From NCBI RefSeq assembly GCF_029360725.1, contig NZ_JARKMY010000018.1, forward strand, positions 682,001 to 746,000: a stretch of 64,000 nt of DNA, read 5' to 3'. The position numbers were made by a program, and so were the translations under genes. Origin of the DNA: Chryseolinea sp. H1M3-3. Lineage in GTDB: Bacteria; Bacteroidota; Bacteroidia; Cytophagales; Cyclobacteriaceae. Of this stretch, positions 26,967 to 36,804 are shown in pieces; within the stretch, counting starts at the first letter, position 1, and each line of letters starts with the position of its first letter. The notes under the pieces are model-generated. The model did no database searches. It saw nothing but the letters and a program-made list of their open reading frames with translations, and was not told the DNA's origin.

Positions 26967-27992
26967 GTGTTTAGCCTTCGGTACCGGTACTTGTTCATTC
27001 TTCTCCTAGCCGTTTATTCTTTCCTGAATATTCTTTTCACGGTCGGTACCAAATTGCTTGACGTTGAGATTCCCTATTTCTATTTATTTGGTCTCATCGG
27101 AGTAGAGATTTTGCTGGTTTGGGAATTAAACCGCTTCGTAGAACGGCGGCTAACTTTCCTCCATCAATTGCTTGGGAAAAAAATCCATGCTTTAATCATT
27201 CTTTTTGTTTGCAGTATGGTGAACGTGGTCATTGCCTCCATCCTTTCATTGGGCGCATTGTATGCCGTGTTACAACATGATATTGTATGGAGTACCAATC
27301 ACCTTGTGCTGGTACTGGCATTTGGATTCCGTGTCAACTTATTTCTTAATTGCCTCAATGCCATTTATTACTATATGGAACGGTTGAAAAAATCTGAGCT
27401 GAAAGCCGAGCGATTGGAAAAAGTTAGCATCGAAGCTCAGTTTGAAGCTTTGCGGAATCAGATCAATCCGCATTTTCTTTTTAATTGTTTCAATGCCCTT
27501 TCAACATTGGTTTATAAGGATGCCGATACATCTGCAAAATTTATCGCGCAACTTTCAAAGGTTTACCGATACCTTTTGTATAACCAGGAGAAAAAGATCG
27601 TATCACTAAATGAAGAGCTGGAGTTTATGGATTCCTATTTATTTCTTTTAAAAATCAGGTTTGGTGATAATATCTCAATTGAAAAAAATATTTCAGCTGA
27701 TGCTAATAAATTTTTCATTGCCCCCGCATCCCTTCAAATGTTAATTGAGAATGCGATCAAACACAACGTGGTTTCCACAAAAAATCCATTAAAGATTAAA
27801 ATCAGTTCACAAAATGGGTCGATAGAAGTTATCAATAATATCCAGGAAAAGGCTGTGAAGGAAGATTCGACTTTTATCGGGTTAAAGAATATTAAGAAGC
27901 GTTATGAATTTTTAAGTGACACGCCTGTGGAGATTGTAAAAACTCATGAGGAATTCAGGGTTAAAATTCCTTTACTTCAATTGGAGAACTGA
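26967..27992 (+). CDS. LytS-family sensor histidine kinase
   Basis: A 341-residue membrane kinase starting at GTG 26967. Four hydrophobic segments (about 7-27, 38-56, 72-95, 108-130) form the input domain, with no recognised extracellular domain. The His_kinase domain has His169 in LRNQINPHFLFNCFNALS, then the ATPase element LQMLIENAIKHNVV and a shortened GLKNIKKRYEFL box. The LytTR regulator starts 3 bases after its stop, so this is a transcriptionally and translationally linked pair. Stimulus is unknown; relatives respond to envelope or peptide signals. Confidence 0.9.
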   Translation: MFSLRYRYLFILLLAVYSFLNILFTVGTKLLDVEIPYFYLFGLIGVEILLVWELNRFVERRLTFLHQLLGKKIHALIILFVCSMVNVVIASILSLGALYAVLQHDIVWSTNHLVLVLAFGFRVNLFLNCLNAIYYYMERLKKSELKAERLEKVSIEAQFEALRNQINPHFLFNCFNALSTLVYKDADTSAKFIAQLSKVYRYLLYNQEKKIVSLNEELEFMDSYLFLLKIRFGDNISIEKNISADANKFFIAPASLQMLIENAIKHNVVSTKNPLKIKISSQNGSIEVINNIQEKAVKEDSTFIGLKNIKKRYEFLSDTPVEIVKTHEEFRVKIPLLQLEN

Positions 27993-27995
27993 GAA

Positions 27996-28760
27996 ATGAA
28001 AGCATTGATTATAGAAGATGAGGTATTGGCCGCTGAACGATTGACAACATTGTTGGCTGAATGCGATTCAAGTATCCAGGTAATAGGTCAACTCGATTCC
28101 ATCCAGGACGTCATAGCATATTTTCAGTCGGGCAAAAATGCAGACATCGTATTCCTGGATATTCAATTGGCAGACGGAAAGAGCTTCGAAATTTTTGACA
28201 AGGTGAGGATTGAGGTGCCTATCATATTTACCACAGCGTTTGATCAATATGCATTGCAAGCTTTTAAGCTACATAGTATTGACTACCTTCTGAAACCTAT
28301 AGAGGTAAATGATTTGCGCCATGCGATTGAAAAATTTAAAAAATTATCAGCATCCAAAATCAGCCTCAATGAATCTGAGATCAGCGCATTGAAAGATCTT
28401 TTATCCCAAAAAAGCCATAGGTATAAGCAGCGCATATTAGTTAAAGCAGGAAACAAGCTACAATACAAACCCACACATTCAGTAGCCTACTTTTTCGCCG
28501 AGGGAAAAACCGCGTACATGATTGGAAAAGATGGTCGCAAACATATGATCGATCACACACTGGAGGAACTTGAACAAATGCTTAACCCCGAATATTTTTT
28601 CAGGATCAGTCGCAAATTTATCGTGAACTTCGAGGCTGTAACGGAAATTAAAGGACTGATAAGTTCGCGCCTTGAAGTTAAGCTTAATCAAACTTTTGAA
28701 CATGAACTGTTGGTAAGCCGGGAGCGTGTTCACGAATTTAAAGCCTGGTTGGACCGATAA
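27996..28760 (+). CDS. LytTR-family response regulator
   Basis: A 254-residue regulator. The receiver has E7/D8 and phospho-acceptor D55 in VFLDIQLADG; its MP element reads QLADG, as in many AlgR/LytR-type receivers. Conserved Lys lies in YLLKPIEVNDL. The C-terminal LytTR DNA-binding domain (about 145-254) includes RILVKAGNKLQYKP, VAYFFAEGKTAYM, FFRISRKFIVNFEAV and LLVSRERVHEFKAWL. It is the partner of the LytS-type kinase immediately upstream. The next gene is convergent, with 2 bases between stops. Confidence 0.92.
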   Translation: MKALIIEDEVLAAERLTTLLAECDSSIQVIGQLDSIQDVIAYFQSGKNADIVFLDIQLADGKSFEIFDKVRIEVPIIFTTAFDQYALQAFKLHSIDYLLKPIEVNDLRHAIEKFKKLSASKISLNESEISALKDLLSQKSHRYKQRILVKAGNKLQYKPTHSVAYFFAEGKTAYMIGKDGRKHMIDHTLEELEQMLNPEYFFRISRKFIVNFEAVTEIKGLISSRLEVKLNQTFEHELLVSRERVHEFKAWLDR

Positions 28761-28762
28761 CA

Positions 28763-29125
28763 CTAAGGTCGCTTCTTTGCAGCCCGTCCCAAATATTTAA
28801 ATGCATCTACCATTAAAATTGTACCCGTAATTCCAATGGCTCCGCCTGACACTAAGAGTATCTTACCCAGGTCATCATTTTTTCTACCTAACATCAGACC
28901 TCCTGCAATGGTGACGGAATAACCAAGCGTGGCCATTCCGATACCACGTTTGAATTTGTTCTCCGCTTTTCCCAGGTTCATTTGAATGTTATTTACATCC
29001 TTGTTCAAAGCCAGTACGTCCTTTTTCAGCTGTTCGATCTCCATCGATTGTGAAGAAGGGCTCTGCTGACCGAAAAGATGATTTAGAGAAAATGTAGATA
29101 GTAAAATAATGATGAGTGCCTTCAT
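28763..29125 (-). CDS. small exported protein with coiled coil and glycine-rich membrane segments
   Basis: A 120-residue protein from ATG 29125; the longer frame to 29185 lacks a plausible signal. MKALIIILLSTFSLNHLFGQQ is a signal peptide. A heptad-like stretch (MEIEQLKKDVLALNKDVNNIQMNLGKAE) suggests a coiled coil, followed by two glycine-rich hydrophobic segments (GIGMATLGYSVTIAGGLML and ILLVSGGAIGITGTILMV). I recognise no family. It may be a small membrane protein that oligomerises through the coil. It is convergent with the LytTR gene. Confidence 0.6.
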   Translation of the reverse strand: MKALIIILLSTFSLNHLFGQQSPSSQSMEIEQLKKDVLALNKDVNNIQMNLGKAENKFKRGIGMATLGYSVTIAGGLMLGRKNDDLGKILLVSGGAIGITGTILMVDAFKYLGRAAKKRP

Positions 29126-29259
29126 AGATTTGATGATTACAAAATTGATTTCGTGAAGATTATTGAGGCTGAAAAAAAGCGTCATTAATGTATCGACATG
29201 ATTAACTTATAAAGTAATTACTTGTTCTAAGAACGAGTGAAAAAATTCAAGTGTGGCGT

Positions 29260-31698
29260 ATGAATAAAACACTGTTGGCTTACCTATATACTTTATTGTT
29301 GCTTTTCTCCGGTAAAGTTGTCTTTTCCCAAACTGGCGTCATTACAGGTGTTATCAAAGATCGCGACACGCAGGCAACGCTTGTGGGAGTGTCTGTTGTT
29401 TTGGAAGGCACTGAGCAAGCCGTCGGTGCGGCCTCCGAACTGGACGGGAGTTATAAAATTGTTGCCCCAACGGGAAGCTATACGATAAAAGCATCCTTTG
29501 TCGGGTATAAAGACTTAAAAAAATTTAACATTGTTCTTACTTCAGGAAATGCCAGTATTGTGAATTTTGAATTAGAGGAAGAACTGACAACCCTAAATGA
29601 AGTTGTCGTACAAGGGGGCCGGACTGCTGCGGTGGCCACACTTGAAAGTCCGCTGTCAATTCAAAAATTATCGACCGAAGAGATCCGCAGCAATCCGGGA
29701 GGTAATTTTGATATTTCAAGAGTTATTCAATCGTTGCCCGGCGTAAGTTCCAGTCCCGGTGGCGTTCGAAATGACATTATTATCCGCGGCGGCGCACCGA
29801 ATGAAAACGTGTATTACCTGGATGGAATCGAAGTGCCCGTCATCAATCATTTTACCACCCAAGGCAGTTCAGGTGGTCCCCAGGGAATTTTAAATGTATC
29901 GTTCATTGAAGATGTGACACTGAGTACCAGCGCATTCAATGCCAAGTACGACAACGCACTCTCGTCTGTCTTTCAGTTTGTGCAACGCGATGGTAACAAG
30001 GAACGACTTCAAGGGAATATCCGTTTGAGCGGAACAGAACTGGCCACAACCTTTGATGGACCCATATCATCGAAAACAACCTTCTTAGCGTCAGCGCGAA
30101 GGTCGTATTTACAATACTTTTTTAAGCTGATCGACTTGCCCATCAGGCCAAGTTACTGGGATTTCCAGTTTAAGATTACCCACCAGTTGAATGCAAAGAC
30201 CACACTGACAGCAATCGGACTTGGCGCCATCGACGACTTCACTTTTGCCGTACCTAAAGAAAGTACCCCGGAAAAAGAATATGTGTTACGATCCAATCCC
30301 TTGATCAACCAAAACAGCTATACAGTAGGCCTTGCGTTAAAGCGGCTTTTAACGAACGGTTATCTTAATATCGCTTTAAGTCGTAACTATTTCTCGAATC
30401 AGCTCGATAAATTTGAAGATGGTCAAAACGAGATTGAATCTCTTCGCACGCTTAAATCAACCTCTGACGAAATTGAAAATAAATTGCGCGTTGACGTTAA
30501 TAAATCAGTGAACGGCTGGAAATATTCTTACGGACTAACATTTCAGTATGTTCAATTCACGAATAATCTCTTCAACAAATTCCGGAAAGAAATCACGGAT
30601 GAAAATGGGAATATCATTCAACCAGGGTCAATCATTAATTTTAATACTGCCATTGACTTCATAAAATATGGTGCGTTTACACAACTGACCAAAACATTTT
30701 TTGATAACCGCTTCAGTGTTTCGGGAGGCGTTCGTACCGATTTAAATTCTTTTACTACGGATGGAGGTGATCCAGTTCAGACAATTTCACCAAGAGTATC
30801 ATTTTCATATGCCGTCAACGACCAATGGAACATCAATGCATCACTCGGGCAATATTATAAAACACCGATCTACACTGTATTAGGATTTAAAGACAATCAG
30901 GGGAATTATGTCAACAAGGACAGTAAGTATATCCGATCTACCCATTATGTAGCAGGAATAGAGTATCTGCCCAATGATGGATTTCGTTTTACTGCCGAAG
31001 GTTTTTATAAAAATTATGATCATTATCCAGTATCCATCAATAGAGGGATTTCGCTTGCCAATGAAGGGGCAGAATTTGGCGCTATAGGAAACGAAGCCAT
31101 CAGCAGTACTGGTAAAGGAAGGTCGTTTGGTGTTGAGCTTTTCATTCAGAAGAAGCTTACAAAAAATACGTTTTATGTCATCTCTTATACCTGGTACAAA
31201 AGCGAGTTCACCGGGGCAGATGATGAGCACATAGCCTCTGCGTGGGATAACAGAAACCTTGTATCTGGGTTGCTCGGAAAAAAATTCAAGAAAGGCTGGG
31301 AATTTGGGTTGAAATTCCGCTACGCCGGTGGGGCTCCTTATACGCCTTTTGATCTTGAAGCGTCGCAGCGCAATTACTTAAGTTTGGGAACAGGCGTACT
31401 GGATCTATCGCGTCTAAATGCTGAACGTCTTGATTCTTTTAATCAGCTCGATTTACGAATAGATAAGAAGTGGAATTATAAAAGGTTAACCCTGGATTTG
31501 TATCTCGATATCCAGAACTTATTGGTTTCGAAAACTCCTTCCGCACCAGATTATACTTTTGAGCGGAATGAAGATAGCACCTATAAAACAACTGATGGAG
31601 AACCTATAAAGGCTGATGGATCCAACGCTATTCCCATCATTTTAAAAGATGACGATCCGTTTTTTGTACCGACAATAGGCTTTATTCTGGAATTCTAA
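29260..31698 (+). CDS. TonB-dependent receptor with carboxypeptidase-regulatory N-terminal domain
   Basis: An 812-residue outer-membrane receptor from ATG 29260 (the frame is open from a GTG at 29251). After the signal peptide (cleavage near VVFSQ), a CarboxypepD_reg-like domain runs GVITGVIKDRDTQATLVGVS to about residue 110. The plug has SLPGVSSSPGGVRNDIIIRG and VYYLDGIEVPVINHF; the barrel ends GFILEF with the terminal Phe required for assembly. No SusD gene follows. The next gene is an unrelated membrane protein. Substrate is unknown. Confidence 0.88.
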   Translation: MNKTLLAYLYTLLLLFSGKVVFSQTGVITGVIKDRDTQATLVGVSVVLEGTEQAVGAASELDGSYKIVAPTGSYTIKASFVGYKDLKKFNIVLTSGNASIVNFELEEELTTLNEVVVQGGRTAAVATLESPLSIQKLSTEEIRSNPGGNFDISRVIQSLPGVSSSPGGVRNDIIIRGGAPNENVYYLDGIEVPVINHFTTQGSSGGPQGILNVSFIEDVTLSTSAFNAKYDNALSSVFQFVQRDGNKERLQGNIRLSGTELATTFDGPISSKTTFLASARRSYLQYFFKLIDLPIRPSYWDFQFKITHQLNAKTTLTAIGLGAIDDFTFAVPKESTPEKEYVLRSNPLINQNSYTVGLALKRLLTNGYLNIALSRNYFSNQLDKFEDGQNEIESLRTLKSTSDEIENKLRVDVNKSVNGWKYSYGLTFQYVQFTNNLFNKFRKEITDENGNIIQPGSIINFNTAIDFIKYGAFTQLTKTFFDNRFSVSGGVRTDLNSFTTDGGDPVQTISPRVSFSYAVNDQWNINASLGQYYKTPIYTVLGFKDNQGNYVNKDSKYIRSTHYVAGIEYLPNDGFRFTAEGFYKNYDHYPVSINRGISLANEGAEFGAIGNEAISSTGKGRSFGVELFIQKKLTKNTFYVISYTWYKSEFTGADDEHIASAWDNRNLVSGLLGKKFKKGWEFGLKFRYAGGAPYTPFDLEASQRNYLSLGTGVLDLSRLNAERLDSFNQLDLRIDKKWNYKRLTLDLYLDIQNLLVSKTPSAPDYTFERNEDSTYKTTDGEPIKADGSNAIPIILKDDDPFFVPTIGFILEF

Positions 31699-31891
31699 GA
31701 ATTGTCCGTCTGGTAATCACGTAAATGATAAACCCTGGCGGAATTAGCGCTATATTACATTACAATGCCTTGTATTTTTAGTTGCTTCTCGTTGTTCGAT
31801 TTGCATTGATTGACTCTTGCCGTGCTACTGTCGCCCTCCTGCCAGACCTCCGTAACACATAAGAAGTTTGTAAATTTTTAAACCATTTAAT

Positions 31892-32578
31892 ATGTGTTTT
31901 TCAGCCGGAGCTAGTTTTGGCGCGAGTGCCGTTTTAGGTGCATTGAGCGTTGCCACTCTTAAAAATGTTAAGGGATCAGCGCAAGTACCCTTTGCCATGA
32001 TTCCGCTTATGTTCGCTGTTCAACAAGCAGCCGAAGGCATGTTATGGATTGGACTCTCAGGAACAGAACACGAATCGTGGCGCCATTTTCCAATATATAT
32101 TTTTCTCATCTTTGCCCAGCTTATATGGCCCATATGGGTACCGTTATCCATCTGGCGGCTGGAGAAAGACCCGACGCGAAAAAAGATACTTGCCGGGTTA
32201 TTGTCGATCGGCATTATCATCTCCGTATACCTCTTGTACTGCATGTTTGTTTATGACATTAAGGCGGAAATCCATGAAGGGCATATCCGGTATATTCTTA
32301 ATTTTCCGTTAGCCTTTGCGGCCATCAGCAGTGTGTTTTATTTTATGCCAACTGTCTTGCCGCTTTTCGTTTCAAGTTTTAAAGGAATGTGGCAACTGGG
32401 TCTGGCTATATTGTCTTCCTTTATTGTCACGAAGATCTATTTTGACGAGCATTTAATTTCAGTGTGGTGCTTTTTTGCGGCGATCATCAGTATGTTGATC
32501 TTAATTGTGCTCATCCTCTCCCGACGGGAAGCAGATAGGCAACGCAACCTGGAAAATGAAAGCACGCTGTCACAATGA
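31892..32578 (+). CDS. DUF6629-like multi-pass membrane protein
   Basis: A 228-residue integral membrane protein with about seven hydrophobic segments. The opening MCFSAGASFGASAVLGAL is a hallmark of a family annotated DUF6629, and FAVQQAAEGMLWIGL and WPIWVPLSIWRLEKDPTRKK fit it as well. Function is unknown. The C-terminus (SRREADRQRNLENESTLSQ) is cytoplasmic and charged. It is monocistronic, and its convergent neighbour on the other strand is the SiaC-like gene ending at 32619. Confidence 0.75.
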   Translation: MCFSAGASFGASAVLGALSVATLKNVKGSAQVPFAMIPLMFAVQQAAEGMLWIGLSGTEHESWRHFPIYIFLIFAQLIWPIWVPLSIWRLEKDPTRKKILAGLLSIGIIISVYLLYCMFVYDIKAEIHEGHIRYILNFPLAFAAISSVFYFMPTVLPLFVSSFKGMWQLGLAILSSFIVTKIYFDEHLISVWCFFAAIISMLILIVLILSRREADRQRNLENESTLSQ

Positions 32579-32618
32579 TGTAATGCTTATTAAAGCAAAG
32601 GAGGTTCGCAAGCCGAGA

Positions 32619-32987
32619 TTATGTCGTATAGGTTTTAAACTCAAAAGGAAGTTCTATAATCTCCGCGTACTCGTGACCCATTGCTTCCATATCATCATCG
32701 TCGTCGCGTGCGCACCATATGATTTTGGTTCCTTTAAGTTTTTCCAGCGATAAAAGAATGTCTTGTATAAGTTTGGAAGACGCTGTATTTATATATTCAA
32801 GCTTAAGCACTAGTTCCGTAATGGGGTTAGGCTCTTTCTTATACAACTCAATCCATTCAAGCGCGGGTCTAAAAAATTCAACACAATCTTCTGGTAGTGA
32901 GCGGCCCTTGATTTCAAATACACCAGTCTCTTTATTGAAGATAATTTCCGGGGTATCATCTGATCCCTCGATGTGCAATGTGTTCAT
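32619..32987 (-). CDS. SiaC-like regulatory phosphoprotein (DUF1987)
   Basis: A 122-residue anti-sigma-antagonist-like protein. The start LHIEGSDDTPEIIFNKETGVFEIKGRSLPED and KLEYINTASSKLIQDIL match the DUF1987/SiaC family. In Pseudomonas, SiaC is phosphorylated on Thr in the corresponding segment by SiaB and dephosphorylated by SiaA; unphosphorylated SiaC activates the diguanylate cyclase SiaD. The matching Thr is in the NTASSK segment here. No SiaA, SiaB or SiaD gene is nearby, so its partners, if any, are elsewhere. Confidence 0.85.
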   Translation of the reverse strand: MNTLHIEGSDDTPEIIFNKETGVFEIKGRSLPEDCVEFFRPALEWIELYKKEPNPITELVLKLEYINTASSKLIQDILLSLEKLKGTKIIWCARDDDDDMEAMGHEYAEIIELPFEFKTYTT

Positions 32988-33740
32988 ATTAAATGTAGAT
33001 TAAGCCTTAACTATCAATTTAAGTAATATCTCCATCAAAAACTTCAGTGAGTGTGACGGACGGATGTGAAAAGGCAGCGTTGCTCCGTTGTTGGATGTAA
33101 TAATCCCAAATCGGTGATGCGCTAATTGGGCATTGTGTTGAATATAGAGATTAATATTACTTACGCTCGCTGCTGTAGATTGAGCAAGAACCCATACCAA
33201 TTGTTAATTCTTATTAAACCATTGTAAATCAAGGTTATTTTCAGAAAATTTAAGAAGAAGTAATGTCCTACCTTACCTCAACAGATTGATGTTAGATTAA
33301 TGGAGAAGTCACAAAAATACAAGCACCACGCCTAATCGATAATTTAAGAGTATGGTGTTTTAATCATTTCATTAATTGTATTCTACATCGCCTATACCCT
33401 GCATTTTGCCATCCATTTTAACAAGACAAAAACAAAGCTTTCTAATAATCAAATCCTCGTACAAATATTCTCATCTGGCTAATTCCATTTTTCTGGATAA
33501 TGATCTTGAAGACATTGCTGCGCCCCATGCTAGATCGAACGGGAACAAAAATCGAAAAAATATCCCCGGATTTTATGAAAGTGAAATTGGCGTCTGGGGT
33601 TATGACGACTCTCGTTCTCAGGATGGTGCTGGGGATGAATGCAGTGGCGGCGATGATTGATAATTTTTTCGCTGTATTTACTTAGCAAAAGTAAAACTAA
33701 TGCATTACTTTCACGTTTGTTAAGTAAATATCAAAAAAAA
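32988..33740. other. gene-poor region between the SiaC-like gene and the PadR gene
   Basis: The stretch of 753 bases contains no gene I can support. A 66-codon leftward frame (33000-33200) ends just before the SiaC start and finishes LPFHIRPSHSLKFLMEILLK, which looks protein-like but is not recognisable; it may be a gene remnant or a short upstream ORF. Rightward frames at 33376-33660 and 33500-33685 overlap each other and resemble nothing known. The right end holds the PadR operator-like repeat. Confidence 0.35.
33677..33728 (+). promoter_or_regulatory. inverted-repeat operator upstream of the PadR gene
   Basis: TTTACTTAGCAAAAGT (33677-33692) is inverted as ACGTTTGTTAAGTAAA (33713-33728), matching at 14 of 16 positions over a 20-base spacer. 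The left arm with the next bases is itself a dyad, TTTACTT-N5-AAGTAAA (33677-33695). It ends 12 bases before the PadR start codon, a position suited to autorepression. Regulation by the adjacent PadR protein is inferred from position. Confidence 0.6.
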
Positions 33741-34070
33741 ATGAAAGATCATTCCCTAGGTGAATTTGAAGAGCTGGTATTGCTTATGGTTGCTGCCCTT
33801 CATCATGATGCTTACGGTGTTTCCATTCTCGAAAACCTGGAGCAGCATTTGCGAAAAAAGCTGAACATCAGCGCGGTCCATGTCGCGTTGAAGCGCATGG
33901 AAGACAAGGGGTTTGTTAAGTCAAAGTTCGGAGGTATTACCGAGGAGCGCGGTGGACGGAGGAAAAAGTTTTACGTCCTAACAGCGCTGGGAAAACGCGT
34001 CCTTGATTATCAGTATTCACTCCGTACCAGTCTTTATAATCAGATCCCAAAAATTGCTTTCCATTCATGA
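33741..34070 (+). CDS. PadR-family transcriptional regulator
   Basis: A 109-residue winged-helix regulator from ATG 33741; the frame is open to 33657, but the extra residues do not belong to the family and would cover the operator. The core reads LGEFEELVLLMVAALHHDAYGVSILENLEQ, then HVALKRMEDKGFVKS and RGGRRKKFYVLTALGKRVL, the standard PadR N-terminal domain. It overlaps the permease gene by ATGA (34067-34070). PadR-permease pairs of this kind are common in Bacteroidota; the regulator probably represses its own operon, with an unknown inducer. Confidence 0.9.
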   Translation: MKDHSLGEFEELVLLMVAALHHDAYGVSILENLEQHLRKKLNISAVHVALKRMEDKGFVKSKFGGITEERGGRRKKFYVLTALGKRVLDYQYSLRTSLYNQIPKIAFHS

Positions 34071-36721
34071 AACCGCAGCCTCCGAAACATGCGCTAAAGT
34101 TTTTTCGCTGGTTCTGCAGAGAGGACTATCTCGAAGAACTGGAAGGAGATCTTACCGAGGTTTTTTACAAAAAGTATGCTGCATCACCTGGTAAGGCGAG
34201 ACGGGAATTTACTTGGAGCATTATAAAATATTTCAGACCTGGATTTATAAAATCCTTCAAATCAACTCACAATAATTCTTTCGCGATGTATAAAAACCAT
34301 CTCAAGATCAGCTGGCGAAGTCTACTGAGGCAAAAAATGTATTCTGTTATTAAAGTAGGTGGGCTAGCGCTTGGCCTTGCCGCGTGTTTTTTAATTTCAT
34401 TATTCATTCTCGATGAGTTACGTTATGACAGTCATTATGCTAATTACGAACGGATCTATCGCGTTGTTGGCGTATTTAATGACAATGGAAATATGTCGAG
34501 AGAAGTATGGTTTCCTGCGCCCTTCGCTCCTGCATTGAAACAAGACTATCCAGAAGTAGAACTCTCAGGACGGTATAACGCAAGTGCACTATTTGGCGCG
34601 GGGACAGCACAAGTTCGAAAAGACGGCGACATCGAGAATTCCTTTGAAGAGGGAATTGTCTACTTCGATCAATCGCTGCTGGAAATATTTAGCTTGCCTA
34701 TGGTTTATGGAGACCTAACAACTGCATTAAAAGAGCCGGGGACCATCGTGATCACGCAGCAAATAGCCGAGAAGTATTTTCCGGGAGAAGATCCCACGGG
34801 AAAACTTTTAATTGTGAATGATAAAGATACCGAACCGTATAAAATTGGCGGTGTCGTGAGCGACTTTCTTCCTACGTCGCATATTCAGTTTGATTTTCTC
34901 ATCACTATGACTGGTAGAGAATTTTTTGAGGGAGAACAAAGTACGTGGGATGCTTCCAATTATCCGACGTATGTTTTATTAAGACCGGGGACCGATGCGA
35001 AAGCATTGGCGGAAAAAATGATGAAAGGCATCGTCGAGAAATACTATTTACCAGCCATGCTTGCCACCGGACAGATGAGCGAAAAAGATATCCGCGAAAT
35101 GATGGGGCATGCCCACCTTGAATTGCAGCCCGTCACTGATATTTACCTAGACTCAGACGTAGGTGATTCATTGCAGCATGGCGATATGCGCTTCATCTGG
35201 CTATTCGGAACCATCGCCATATTTATTCTCATTATTGCCTGCATTAATTTTATCAATCTCTCAACAGCCAAATCTGCAAACCGGGCGAAAGAAGTAGGAC
35301 TTCGAAAAGTTGTAGGCTCGTTTCGTGGCAACATCATTACCCAGTTCCTTACGGAGTCATTTCTTTTCAGCTTTCTCTCGTGTGTAATAGCGGTAGCGGT
35401 CGCCGTCTTGTTGTTGCCGTATTTTAATATGCTTTCAGGCAAGTCAATCGTCTTGCCCTGGACTGAATGGCAGCTAATGCCTATTCTTTTCATCGTCGTC
35501 CTAACGGTAGGAATACTGGCCGGCCTATATCCCGCCTTTTATTTGTCGTCCTTTAAACCGATCCAGGTACTCAAGGGTGACCTGAGCCGGGGAAGCAAAA
35601 GTTCCAGCATGCGAAGTACACTGGTTGTGTTTCAATTCACAACCTCCATAGTACTGATCGTAAGCACTTTTATTATTCATCGTCAGATGGATTATATTCT
35701 AAACAAGGAATTAGGTTTTGAAAAAGATCAGGTCCTGCTCGTGCAAGGCGCAGGTACTTTGGGCGGACAGATAAACACCTTTAAAAAAGAGTTACTGCAA
35801 TTACCTCAGGTCAAATATACCTCCGTGAGCGATTATTTACCGATCAGAAATACCAAACGTAATGGGAACAGCTTCTGGAAAGAAGGACGAACAAAAGAAG
35901 ACAAAGGAATTGGCGGGCAGATATGGCGTGTGGATCACGATTATATTCAAACCATGGGCATGGAGATTGTAGAAGGAAGAAATTTTAATGTCCAAATGGC
36001 CACAGATTCGCAGGCTGTTATTGTCAACCAGACGATGGCCAAAAAACTAGGCCTTCAGGTCCCTGTGGGCCAACGCATAACAAATGGCTGGGAAATTCGG
36101 AATATTATTGGTGTGGTAAAGGATTTTCATTTTGAATCGCTGAAGGAAAACATTCAACCCCTCTGTCTCGCGATCGGGAACAGTCCCGAGATTGTGTCTG
36201 TCAAGACCAGTTCAACGGATATGCATGGTACGCTGGAGGCAGTTGCAAAAGTTTGGAAAAAATTAGTTCCACATCAACCCTTCCGGTACACGTTTCTTGA
36301 CCAGCGGTACGCTGCCATGTACGATGATGTTAGAAGGATGGAAAGAATCTTTACCAGCTTCGCTGTGTTTGCAATACTTGTTGCCTGCCTTGGTCTCTTT
36401 GCTCTTTCGGCATACATGGTTGAGCAACGCGGCAAAGAGATCAGTATCCGGCTCGTACTGGGGGCTTCGATGAACAGTATATTTCATTTGCTTACCGGAA
36501 ACTTCATCAAGCTTGTAGTCGTGTCGTTTATTATCGCCACGCCTTTGGCCTGGTATATTATGCAGAAATGGCTGGAAGGTTATGTTTACCGGACAGCGAT
36601 TGGCCTGGACGTGTTTATATTGTCGGGTGCAATAGCAATTCTCATTGCCCTCCTCACGGTAAGTTACCAATCTGTCCGGGCAGCGCTGGTGAAACCCGTG
36701 GAGAAATTGAGATCGGAATGA
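34067..36721 (+). CDS. FtsX/MacB-type permease with N-terminal permease prefix domain
   Basis: An 884-residue ABC-type permease. Residues 1-80 form the prefix domain found in PadR-linked permeases (CREDYLEELEGDLTEVFYKKY). Then come two repeats of a membrane helix, a MacB-like periplasmic domain and three FtsX helices: LKISWRSLLRQKMYSVIKVGG and later the conserved NFINLSTAKSANRAKEVGLRKVVGS and QRGKEISIRLVLGAS. No ATPase domain is present in the gene or next to it. Substrates of MacB-like systems include peptides, lipoproteins and toxic compounds, but the MacB fold also works as a mechanotransmitter. The PadR link suggests induction by a small molecule. Confidence 0.88.
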   Translation: MKPQPPKHALKFFRWFCREDYLEELEGDLTEVFYKKYAASPGKARREFTWSIIKYFRPGFIKSFKSTHNNSFAMYKNHLKISWRSLLRQKMYSVIKVGGLALGLAACFLISLFILDELRYDSHYANYERIYRVVGVFNDNGNMSREVWFPAPFAPALKQDYPEVELSGRYNASALFGAGTAQVRKDGDIENSFEEGIVYFDQSLLEIFSLPMVYGDLTTALKEPGTIVITQQIAEKYFPGEDPTGKLLIVNDKDTEPYKIGGVVSDFLPTSHIQFDFLITMTGREFFEGEQSTWDASNYPTYVLLRPGTDAKALAEKMMKGIVEKYYLPAMLATGQMSEKDIREMMGHAHLELQPVTDIYLDSDVGDSLQHGDMRFIWLFGTIAIFILIIACINFINLSTAKSANRAKEVGLRKVVGSFRGNIITQFLTESFLFSFLSCVIAVAVAVLLLPYFNMLSGKSIVLPWTEWQLMPILFIVVLTVGILAGLYPAFYLSSFKPIQVLKGDLSRGSKSSSMRSTLVVFQFTTSIVLIVSTFIIHRQMDYILNKELGFEKDQVLLVQGAGTLGGQINTFKKELLQLPQVKYTSVSDYLPIRNTKRNGNSFWKEGRTKEDKGIGGQIWRVDHDYIQTMGMEIVEGRNFNVQMATDSQAVIVNQTMAKKLGLQVPVGQRITNGWEIRNIIGVVKDFHFESLKENIQPLCLAIGNSPEIVSVKTSSTDMHGTLEAVAKVWKKLVPHQPFRYTFLDQRYAAMYDDVRRMERIFTSFAVFAILVACLGLFALSAYMVEQRGKEISIRLVLGASMNSIFHLLTGNFIKLVVVSFIIATPLAWYIMQKWLEGYVYRTAIGLDVFILSGAIAILIALLTVSYQSVRAALVKPVEKLRSE

Positions 36722-36804
36722 TCACGTTATCTTTCAAAGCAGCAGGCAGCGACGTCGCCTCATGTGGGAAAACGACGTAGTGCTATTTTTATCGCATATG
36801 GCTA

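Noticed and set aside
33376-33685. Two overlapping rightward frames before the PadR gene
   Set aside because: They overlap in different frames, lack recognisable motifs and neither has a ribosome site; listed only as part of the region description.
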